Shown in pieces: positions 1 to 4,866 of a stretch of DNA of 7,437 bases. The position numbers were made by a program, and so were the translations under genes. Where the stretch lies: contig JACQJK010000079.1 of assembly GCA_016205055.1 (NCBI GenBank), positions 1 to 7,437 on the forward strand, given 5' to 3'. The DNA comes from Candidatus Doudnabacteria bacterium. GTDB lineage: Bacteria; Patescibacteriota; Doudnabacteria; UBA920; 2-01-FULL-50-11. The notes under the pieces were generated by a model. It had not been told where the DNA came from. It saw nothing but the letters and a program-made list of their open reading frames with translations, and ran no database searches. The first letter of the stretch is position 1; every line of letters starts with the position of its first letter.

Positions 1-58
1 CGGTTCAGGGCCGTATGACCGCAAGGTCGTGTGGGTTCAACTCCCACCATCCCCACCA
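1..58 (+). tRNA. tRNA-Leu(CAG), 3' part (5' end outside window)
   Basis: This is the 3' half of a leucine tRNA reading CUG codons. The window opens inside the anticodon stem. The anticodon loop TTCAGGG (4-10) closes on CCGTA and places CAG at positions 34-36. A class II variable arm follows (16-30), with GACC and GGTC paired around GCAA. The T-arm has GTGGG (31-35), loop TTCAACT (36-42) and CCCAC (43-47). The acceptor strand CATCCCC (48-54), discriminator A55 and an encoded CCA (56-58) complete it. The 15-nt variable arm and the discriminator A fit tRNA-Leu. The missing 5' strand should begin GGGGATG. Whether the full gene is intact cannot be seen from here. Confidence 0.85.
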
Positions 59-73
59 CTTGTACGGGGCACG
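59..73 (+). repeat. 15-nt spacer repeat, copy 1
   Basis: CTTGTACGGGGCACG directly follows the CCA of the first tRNA half and directly precedes the anticodon stem of the second. A copy with three mismatches follows the CCA of the third tRNA half at 346-360. A looser version, GATGCGGGGCAAGCG, precedes the third half at 241-255. The spacer therefore seems to have travelled with the tRNA-derived unit during duplication. Confidence 0.6.
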
Positions 74-191
74 TACGGTTCAGGGCCGTATGACCGCAAG
101 GTCGTGTGGGTTTCCGCCAAAGGACTTCGACGGTGAGCTCAGTCGAACCGCGGATCTGCCTCTGGCATGACAACTCTCCCCATCCCCATTA
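74..191 (+). pseudogene. tRNA-Leu(CAG) 3'-half copy with 58-nt T-loop insert
   Basis: Bases 76-112 are identical to bases 1-37. They cover the anticodon arm (74-90, loop TTCAGGG at 79-85), the variable arm (91-105), the T-stem GTGGG (106-110) and the first two T-loop bases TT (111-112). The match then breaks. A 58-nt insert (113-170) follows, after which the tRNA resumes with CAACT (171-175), CTCCC (176-180), CATCCCC (181-187) and A188. TTA stands where copy 1 has CCA. After the insert, 16 of 21 bases match copy 1. The T-stem has one mismatch and one wobble. Only 15 nt separate this copy from the first, so there is no room for an acceptor 5' strand or D-arm. It cannot fold as a complete tRNA on its own and is most likely a displaced, decayed half, such as a recombination scar. 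Confidence 0.65.
126..147. repeat. REP-like palindrome inside the T-loop insert
   Basis: TTCGAC (126-131) and GTCGAA (142-147) form a perfect 6-bp stem around a 10-nt loop that itself contains the palindrome TGAGCTCA (134-141). From memory, this style of palindrome resembles dispersed REP-like intergenic repeats seen in many bacterial genomes. Whether it is repeated in this genome cannot be told from one window. Confidence 0.5.
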
Positions 192-255
192 TCAGAACAA
201 CCTAACCGTGACACTTTATTGCCTCGCCTAAAGATCAAAAGATGCGGGGCAAGCG

Positions 256-345
256 CACGGTTCAGGGCCGTGTTGGAGAAATCCAGTGAGGGTTTCCCCC
301 TTCGGGGGATCGCTCGGAGAGGGACAACTCCCTCCCGCGGCACCA
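256..345 (+). pseudogene. tRNA-Leu(CAG)-like 3' half with 30-nt T-loop insert
   Basis: This is a third, divergent leucine tRNA 3' half. The anticodon arm is CACGG, TTCAGGG, CCGTG (256-272), again giving CAG. The variable arm is 15 nt (273-287), with TGGA and TCCA paired around GAAA. The T-stem GAGGG (288-292) pairs perfectly with CCCTC (330-334). The T-loop is TT (293-294), then a 30-nt insert (295-324), then CAACT (325-329). Acceptor strand CCGCGGC (335-341), A342 and CCA (343-345) follow. The paired arms are intact although their sequence differs from copies 1 and 2, which suggests past or present selection on structure. No GCCGCGG 5' strand or D-arm is visible upstream. Alternatives are a degraded integration scar, or a split or intron-bearing tRNA whose 5' half lies elsewhere. 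Confidence 0.55.
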
Positions 346-360
346 CTTGTCCGGGGTGCG
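346..360 (+). repeat. 15-nt spacer repeat, copy 3
   Basis: CTTGTCCGGGGTGCG follows the CCA of the third tRNA half. It matches the spacer at 59-73 at 12 of 15 positions, and the two preceding bases (CA) also agree. This supports duplication of a unit made of tRNA half plus spacer. Confidence 0.55.
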
Positions 361-363
361 CTC

Positions 364-392
364 TTGACAAAATTGGCCAGTAATGATAATAT
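364..392 (+). promoter_or_regulatory. Sigma-70-type promoter for the RNase J gene
   Basis: A perfect -35 TTGACA (364-369) is followed after 17 bp by TAATAT (387-392), with an extended -10 TG at 384-385. Transcription would start near 399. No other good promoter is seen before the RNase J start. A second TTGACA at 431-436 has no matching -10. Confidence 0.75.
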
Positions 393-590
393 ACTGCTTA
401 CACGCTTCTCATACAGAAACTAAATCACAATTGACAGTTTCCAGCTTATGACTTTTTTCGTTGTGAACTGAAATTTGCCAATTGTTTTTCCAAAGTCGGT
501 TTGCGGGACCACTTTAGGAAAAATTCGCACAAAACATTAATTAGTATTTATCTTGGCCTTTTTGCACCAAGCAAAAGGGCGACACAATCT
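393..590 (+). other. Long leader of the RNase J gene
   Basis: About 190 nt lie between the predicted transcription start and the preferred ATG at 591. An inverted repeat ACAATTG (427-433) / CAATTGT (479-485), with CAGTT / AACTG (435-439 / 466-470) inside it, could form a weak long-range hairpin. No known riboswitch was recognised. An in-frame TTG at 501 could extend the protein by 30 residues, but it has no Shine-Dalgarno. Confidence 0.4.
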
Positions 591-2411
591 ATGATGACCA
601 GAAAACCACCTAGAATCGGGAGAAGGAGACCCGATTCCGGATCACACGTTCGGTCGTTTTCCGACAGGCGGCCCCAATTCTTCGCGACGGCCGAAAGACA
701 TCGGCAAACGGCCGACTACGCCAAAACCTCGGTTAGTGAAAAAACTCCGGGAGTTTTGAAAATCGTCCCTTTGGGCGGTGTTGAGGAGGTCGGAGAAAAC
801 ATGACGATTTTCGAGTACGAAAACGACATTATTGTCGTGGATATGGGCTTTGCGTTTCCTGACGAAAACATGCCGGGGATCGACTATATTATTCCCGATA
901 CGAAATACCTGCAAGAAAATAAAAATCGGATTCGCGGCGTAGTAGTCACCCACGGCCACCTTGACCACATCGGCGCCATGCCTTACATCTTGCCGAAAAT
1001 CGGCGATCCGCCGGTGTTCACCATGCCGCTTACCGCCGCGCTGATCGAGAGGCGCTTGGACGAATTCCACCTGCTTGGCAGAAGCCAAATTAATCGCCTG
1101 GACATTGATCAGGCGCTGAACTTGGGCGCTTTTACTTTTCGCTTCTTCCGGCTTAACCACAATATTCCCGACAGCATCGGCTTGTCCATAAAAACTCCGG
1201 CCGGACACGTCATCTACGCCACGGACTGGAAATTTGATCACACGCCCGTTGATAACAAACCCAGCGAATTTCATAAAATCGCCAGGTTTGGCGGAGAAGG
1301 CGTGACAGTGCTGATGAGCGACTCGACTAACGCCGAGGTGCCGGGCTACTCTTTATCGGAAAAAGACCTGGGCGAAACCATTGACCGCGTATTCCGCGAC
1401 GCCTCCGGCCGGATCATCTTCGCCACGTTCTCAACGCTGATTAACCGCATTCAGCAAGTGATCAATTCCGCCGCCAAATACGACCGCAAGGTAGTGGTAA
1501 CGGGAAGGAGCATTGTTGCAACGGTGGAAATAGCGTTTAGTTTGGGAATGTTAAAAATCCCGCCCAAAATCATTGTGCGCGCGGAACAAGCCAACCGGCT
1601 GCCGGACGGCAAAGTGGTAATTTTGTCCACCGGCTCGCAGGGCGAAGAATCCGCGTCTTTAGCCAGGATCGCCCGCGGAGAACACAAAACCGTGAGCGTC
1701 CGACCCGGCGACACGGTGGTCATTTCCGCCTCCCCCATTCCCGGAAACGAGCGCTCGGTCGCGGCCGTCATGAACAACCTGACCCGCCTCGGCGCCAAAG
1801 TTCTGTATATTAAAAATCTCGATATTCACACTTCCGGCCACGCCAAGCAAGAAGACCTGAAAATGATGATTTCGCTGGTCAAGCCCAAATACTTTATGCC
1901 CATCCACGGCGAGCATCACATGCTGGTGGCGCACGCGGGATTGGCAAAAAATTTAGGCGTCCCGGAAAAAAACATCTTCATTCTGGACAACGGCAATATC
2001 CTGGAAATAAAAAGCGCCGAGGCCAAACTCTCGGAGAAAAAACTCAAAACCGGATTGGTCTTCATTGACGGGCTGGGGGTGGGCGATGTAGGCGAGGTCG
2101 TACTGCGCGACCGCAAAGTTATGGCCGAAGACGGAATGTTCGTGGTGATTATGCAGATCGATCGAAAAAACGGAAAACTCTTCGGTCCGCCAGACATCAT
2201 TTCGCGCGGCTTTGTTTACATGAAAGAATCCGAGGATTTACTGCGTGAAGTCAAGCACGAAGTCCGCAAAGTGGTGGAAACCAAATCGCAAAAACCCCAA
2301 GAACCGAACTGGGCCTATATTCGTTCCCGTGTGCGCGACCAGATCGGCGAGTTCCTGTTCCAGCGCACCGAAAGACGACCGTTAATCCTGCCGGTCATTA
2401 TTGAAGTCTAA
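591..2411 (+). CDS. rnj: Ribonuclease J (metallo-beta-lactamase / beta-CASP RNase)
   Basis: RNase J is a zinc-dependent cytoplasmic enzyme that cuts RNA internally and removes nucleotides 5' to 3' in mRNA decay and rRNA or tRNA maturation. From the ATG at 591 the protein has 606 residues. The first ~55 are a basic, probably disordered extension, after which the conserved core opens with LKIVPLGGVEEVGEN. The metal site is HGHLDH (H121, H123, D125, H126), with H190 and D212 (ATDW) as further ligands. The beta-CASP domain holds SDSTNAE and HTSGH (H413, H417), and MPIHGEH supplies H439. The C-terminal domain ends in LILPVIIEV. Bacillus subtilis RNase J1 has about 555 residues, so the excess is mostly the N-terminus. 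The start is uncertain. ATG 591 has only a weak AAGGG upstream, and TTG 501 would give 636 residues without a ribosome site. J1 and J2 cannot be told apart. A terminator follows at 2439. Confidence 0.93.
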   Translation: MMTRKPPRIGRRRPDSGSHVRSFSDRRPQFFATAERHRQTADYAKTSVSEKTPGVLKIVPLGGVEEVGENMTIFEYENDIIVVDMGFAFPDENMPGIDYIIPDTKYLQENKNRIRGVVVTHGHLDHIGAMPYILPKIGDPPVFTMPLTAALIERRLDEFHLLGRSQINRLDIDQALNLGAFTFRFFRLNHNIPDSIGLSIKTPAGHVIYATDWKFDHTPVDNKPSEFHKIARFGGEGVTVLMSDSTNAEVPGYSLSEKDLGETIDRVFRDASGRIIFATFSTLINRIQQVINSAAKYDRKVVVTGRSIVATVEIAFSLGMLKIPPKIIVRAEQANRLPDGKVVILSTGSQGEESASLARIARGEHKTVSVRPGDTVVISASPIPGNERSVAAVMNNLTRLGAKVLYIKNLDIHTSGHAKQEDLKMMISLVKPKYFMPIHGEHHMLVAHAGLAKNLGVPEKNIFILDNGNILEIKSAEAKLSEKKLKTGLVFIDGLGVGDVGEVVLRDRKVMAEDGMFVVIMQIDRKNGKLFGPPDIISRGFVYMKESEDLLREVKHEVRKVVETKSQKPQEPNWAYIRSRVRDQIGEFLFQRTERRPLILPVIIEV

Positions 2412-2438
2412 TCGACCAGTAAACTTCTCAAAAAACAC

Positions 2439-2468
2439 AAAAACCCTCTCTCTACGAAGGGGTTTTTG
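2439..2468 (+). terminator. Rho-independent terminator of the RNase J gene
   Basis: AAAAACCC (2439-2446) pairs with GGGTTTTT (2460-2467), about 27 nt after the RNase J stop. The stem's own T-run, followed by GATTTT, supplies the U-tract. Confidence 0.75.
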
Positions 2469-2473
2469 ATTTT

Positions 2474-2498
2474 AAAAAAACGGAACTTTCAAGTTCCG
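2474..2498 (-). terminator. Rho-independent terminator of the LuxR-type gene
   Basis: CGGAACTT (2481-2488) and AAGTTCCG (2491-2498) form a perfect inverted repeat. Read on the minus strand it is followed by seven T (2480-2474). It lies 28 nt after the stop of the minus-strand regulator and is back to back with the RNase J terminator, insulating the convergent genes. Confidence 0.8.
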
Positions 2499-2526
2499 CG
2501 TAGTTGGGCAATGAGGTGTCTGGCTC

Positions 2527-3084
2527 TTAGGTGTCGCTTGGCAGATGCAAGAGTTCCAATTGCCATCTTCTGGTCACCCCGGTTTTATCGAAGATGTGCA
2601 TCAGGTGAACCTTGACGGTTCCGATGCTAAGGGACAGCGCCGCCGCGATTTCCCTATTTTTCATGCCTTGGCAAACCAGTCTCACGATTTCCCATTCGCG
2701 CTTCGTGAGCCGCGCAAAACCGCCGTCAATATCAATCCGCCGGGGGGGAGAATCAAGGCAACTGACCTGACGAATGCACGCAAGCAGTTCGGCGAGGGTG
2801 ACGTCGAGCGGTAGCGCGTTTGCAATCTCCCGGTCAGTAGCGACGCGAGGGACTCGATCCATGCTGCCAATGAGTATAACGTGAGCGGCCGGGTTGCTGT
2901 GTCCGGCCAACTCAAATAACTCTGGCCCGCTGACCACCAGAACGGACTCCCCGACGTTCGGCAAAGCTTGGACGCTGACAACCCTGGCCGACAGATCTTT
3001 CTGGTCGGAGCACGCCGCCAACAGCCCTTGCGCCACAATCGGCCATTGCACACAGATCGCCACGCCAATGATTGATGATTCCAT
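2527..3084 (-). CDS. LuxR/NarL-type regulator with degenerate receiver domain
   Basis: This 185-residue protein is probably a DNA-binding transcription regulator. Residues 126-175 are a clear LuxR-type helix-turn-helix, with LTKREWEIV, NREIAAALSLS and recognition helix SIGTVKVHLMHIF. Residues 5-107 look like a NarL/FixJ receiver by pattern (IVAQGL after strand 1, LAELLACIRQV in the last helix). Aligned by eye, the acidic pair is V12-Q13, the phospho-acceptor Asp is Ser52 in VLVVSGPEL, and the conserved Lys is Leu93. It therefore probably does not receive phosphate and may act constitutively or through a ligand or partner. No kinase gene is in the window. The frame stays open to 3369, but that would overlap trpS. 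AGGAGGG three bases before ATG 3084 fixes the start. It is divergent from trpS and has its own promoter and terminator. Confidence 0.85.
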   Translation of the reverse strand: MESSIIGVAICVQWPIVAQGLLAACSDQKDLSARVVSVQALPNVGESVLVVSGPELFELAGHSNPAAHVILIGSMDRVPRVATDREIANALPLDVTLAELLACIRQVSCLDSPPRRIDIDGGFARLTKREWEIVRLVCQGMKNREIAAALSLSIGTVKVHLMHIFDKTGVTRRWQLELLHLPSDT

Positions 3085-3087
3085 AAA

Positions 3088-3094
3088 CCCTCCT
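3088..3094 (-). promoter_or_regulatory. Strong Shine-Dalgarno deciding the LuxR-type gene start
   Basis: AGGAGGG on the minus strand is followed by TTT and ATG (3084-3082). This near-perfect site selects the short start over upstream in-frame starts that would run into trpS. Confidence 0.8.
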
Positions 3095-3110
3095 GGTACG
3101 CAATCCCAAA

Positions 3111-3138
3111 AGCATACCACAACCTCGGCATTAATCAA
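3111..3138 (-). promoter_or_regulatory. Predicted promoter of the LuxR-type gene
   Basis: On the minus strand, TTGATT (3138-3133) and TATGCT (3116-3111) are separated by 16 bp, with TGG just before the -10. The transcript would have a leader of about 20 nt that includes the Shine-Dalgarno. Confidence 0.55.
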
Positions 3139-3151
3139 AATCTGCTTGGCT

Positions 3152-3180
3152 TTCCTGACCGGCTGCGAAGTTGCTATAAT
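3152..3180 (+). promoter_or_regulatory. Extended -10 promoter of trpS, giving a leaderless mRNA
   Basis: A perfect TATAAT (3175-3180) is preceded by TGC (3172-3174), an extended -10. The -35 region (TTCCTG, 3152-3157) is weak. The -10 ends six bases before the trpS ATG, so transcription should start at or next to the A of the start codon. Confidence 0.75.
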
Positions 3181-3186
3181 ATCGGC

Positions 3187-4176
3187 ATGAAACGACCTCG
3201 CGTGCTTTCGGGGGTTCAGCCGACCGGTAAAATGCACGTCGGCAACTACTTGGGCGCACTGAAAAATTTCGTGGAACTGCAAAACTCCGGAAAATATGAG
3301 TGCTTTTTCATGATCGCCGACTATCACTCCATCACCGAGGACTATGACCCCGAAACTAAACCGCAACAAATCATTGATCTGGCTCTGGATTTTCTGGCGC
3401 TGGGCCTTGATCCCAAGAAATCCATAATTTTTTTACAATCGCAGGTACCCCAGCACCTGGAACTGGCCTGGATTTTCAGCACCCTTACTCCTGTTTCCGA
3501 ACTGGTCCGCATGACCCAATACAAAGACAAGGCGGCGCGCCAGGAAAAAAACATTAATGCCGGACTGTTCACCTATCCCGTCCTGCAAGCCGTGGATATT
3601 TTAATCTACCGCCCGCAATTTGTTCCGGTTGGACAAGACCAGTTGCAGCATTTGGAACTGGCGAACGACATTGCCAAAAAATTCAACCGCCGTTTTGGCG
3701 AAACCTTTCAAGCCATCAAGCCCCTGCTTACCCCGGCCGCCCGCGTGATGGGGCTTTTAGACCCCGCAAAAAAAATGTCCAAATCCGAGCCGGAGGGATG
3801 TTTGTTTTTGACGGACGAACCCGAAGAACTTGCCAAAAAATTGAAAAAGGCGGTTACCGACACGGCCCCGACCGGGCCGGAAAAAACTCCGGGCGTGGCC
3901 AACCTCTTTGATCTTCTGGATCATTTCGGCACCAAAGACCATATTGAGCGCTTCCATCAACTATACAAAAACCGAACGATTAAGTACGCGGAATTAAAAG
4001 GGCTGCTTGCTGACCGGGTCGCTGACCACTTCGCCGAATTCAGGCAGCGCCGCAAAGCGCTGGCCGGCAAACCCGAAACCATAAAACAAATCCTGGCCGC
4101 GGGCAGTAACGCCGCAAAAAAAATAGCAATCCGTACCCTAGCAGAGGTAAAACAAAAAATCGGCCTTGCCCTATAA
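3187..4176 (+). CDS. trpS: Tryptophanyl-tRNA synthetase
   Basis: TrpRS joins tryptophan to tRNA-Trp using ATP, in the cytoplasm. The 329-residue length is normal for bacterial TrpRS. It is a class I synthetase with a Rossmann core. The HIGH motif reads HVGN (17-20) after the family signature SGVQPTGKMH, and KMSKS is at 196-200. GQDQLQHLELA (from 149) is the typical region between them. The segment near 230-240 (PTGPEKTPGVANL) matches the loop after KMSKS in this family, and the rest is the helical anticodon-binding domain. ATG 3187 is chosen because it aligns with family N-termini and because the -10 box sits just upstream, leaving no room for a Shine-Dalgarno. No T-box or trp leader is present. 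A second gene follows 22 nt downstream and is probably co-transcribed. Confidence 0.97.
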   Translation: MKRPRVLSGVQPTGKMHVGNYLGALKNFVELQNSGKYECFFMIADYHSITEDYDPETKPQQIIDLALDFLALGLDPKKSIIFLQSQVPQHLELAWIFSTLTPVSELVRMTQYKDKAARQEKNINAGLFTYPVLQAVDILIYRPQFVPVGQDQLQHLELANDIAKKFNRRFGETFQAIKPLLTPAARVMGLLDPAKKMSKSEPEGCLFLTDEPEELAKKLKKAVTDTAPTGPEKTPGVANLFDLLDHFGTKDHIERFHQLYKNRTIKYAELKGLLADRVADHFAEFRQRRKALAGKPETIKQILAAGSNAAKKIAIRTLAEVKQKIGLAL

Positions 4177-4187
4177 GAAGGCCGGCC

Positions 4188-4193
4188 GGAGGG
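4188..4193 (+). promoter_or_regulatory. Shine-Dalgarno deciding the 214-aa ORF start
   Basis: GGAGGG lies five bases before ATG 4199. It favours this start over an in-frame upstream start at 4166 that would overlap the end of trpS. Confidence 0.75.
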
Positions 4194-4198
4194 ACAAA

Positions 4199-4843
4199 AT
4201 GGCTGATACCTGTGTTGCTAAGTTCGCCGACGCAACGACTGCGGGCGCAGCATATCAAGCGTACTTGCGCGCGCAAACTAACACTTTGGAATTTCTGGGA
4301 TTTCGTCTGCCGCCGCCCGGCCTCACGCCCGATGACACTTGTTGGCAGCACCACCAGTATCTAATTTTTCCGACCGAGCACATCCTGGACTTTCCACTGT
4401 TCGACGAGCCAGTGGAGGATATGCTCTTAACGCCGCTGCCGGTACTGGAGGCACTGTGGGTCTTGGTAAAAGGTGGCGGCTGGTCAAAGTTGCTGGCCTT
4501 GCCAAGAGCCAAGCAAAGCTCCCCTTGTGGCTTCGGGCAAAACAAGAAACGAAACCGTCGCCAAAAGCGGTATGCATTTTACGCCGAATTTGGAACCCCG
4601 AAGCAGGCGAGTGCCGTCAAAGAGCAACTGGTCTTTCGCCCGTTTGAACGCTGGGACGGCCCTCCTTACGTGCTGTCCGCCGAGCCCGATCCCAATCCCT
4701 GCTGTGTCAAAATCGTAGTCACAAGCGCCAGCAAGAAAAAAATCCGAAAACTCGGCCTAGAATTCAAAGCCGCACGCATCACTTGCAACCACAAAGAAGT
4801 TTACCGGCGCCGCACACCGGTTCCCGTTCAAACCGCGTCTTAA
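4199..4843 (+). CDS. Conserved-looking hypothetical protein (214 aa) downstream of trpS
   Basis: I do not recognise this family. The protein has 214 residues and no signal peptide or clear membrane segment. Two stretches look alike in layout. Near the N-terminus, VAKFADATTAGAAYQAYLR leads into a short strand and FRLPPP. In the second half, YAFYAEFGTPKQASAVKEQL leads into FRPFERWDGPP and a strand, VKIVVTSA. This could mean two small beta-alpha-beta units, but that is only a by-eye guess. Basic patches (NKKRNRRQKR near 120, SKKKIRK near 180) would suit nucleic-acid contact, also unproven. The gene has a strong ribosome site, starts 22 nt after the trpS stop and ends in a terminator overlapping its stop codon, so it is very likely real and last in a trpS transcript. 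Confidence 0.75.
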   Translation: MADTCVAKFADATTAGAAYQAYLRAQTNTLEFLGFRLPPPGLTPDDTCWQHHQYLIFPTEHILDFPLFDEPVEDMLLTPLPVLEALWVLVKGGGWSKLLALPRAKQSSPCGFGQNKKRNRRQKRYAFYAEFGTPKQASAVKEQLVFRPFERWDGPPYVLSAEPDPNPCCVKIVVTSASKKKIRKLGLEFKAARITCNHKEVYRRRTPVPVQTAS

Positions 4844-4858
4844 CCGAGGCGGTTTTTT
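4830..4858 (+). terminator. Rho-independent terminator after the 214-aa gene
   Basis: AAACCGC (4830-4836) pairs with GCGGTTT (4849-4855), followed by a run of T to 4858. The stop codon TAA (4841-4843) sits in the loop. The hairpin begins 9 nt past the minus-strand mutase stop and may also slow transcription there, although that side lacks a good T-run. Confidence 0.8.
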
Positions 4859-4866
4859 ATAATGTA

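Noticed and set aside
1..58. 3' end of a tmRNA (ssrA)
   Set aside because: TTCAACT and the CCCC acceptor fit tmRNA, but the 5-bp stem with loop TTCAGGG plus a 15-nt variable arm aligns exactly with tRNA-Leu(CAG), which tmRNA does not have.
147..153. ACCGCGG as the 5' acceptor strand of the third tRNA half
   Set aside because: It would leave an A-C mismatch at the first acceptor pair. The ~100 nt to the anticodon stem contain no D-arm, and it lies inside the insert of copy 2.
113..170. Group I or group II intron in the T-loop
   Set aside because: At 58 nt (and 30 nt in copy 3) the inserts are far too short for a self-splicing intron core.
1..360. CRISPR array
   Set aside because: The repeats are few, unevenly spaced and clearly tRNA arms. 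No cas gene is present.
80..370. A 96-codon minus-strand ORF across the tRNA-derived region
   Set aside because: It is antisense to the tRNA halves and their inserts. Its predicted protein is low-complexity and basic, and it has no ribosome site or promoter.
431..436. Second TTGACA as a promoter closer to RNase J
   Set aside because: No TATAAT-like box lies 15-19 bp downstream.
642..1274. 210-codon minus-strand ORF inside RNase J
   Set aside because: It is a shadow of the RNase J frame, which has all catalytic motifs. No ribosome site was seen.
2527..3369. Longer 280-aa form of the LuxR-type protein
   Set aside because: It would overlap trpS by about 180 bases. The extra N-terminus resembles nothing, while AGGAGGG marks ATG 3084.
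4339..4718. Alternative-frame ORFs inside the 214-aa gene
   Set aside because: They have no ribosome sites and lie wholly within a gene that has a strong start and a terminator.
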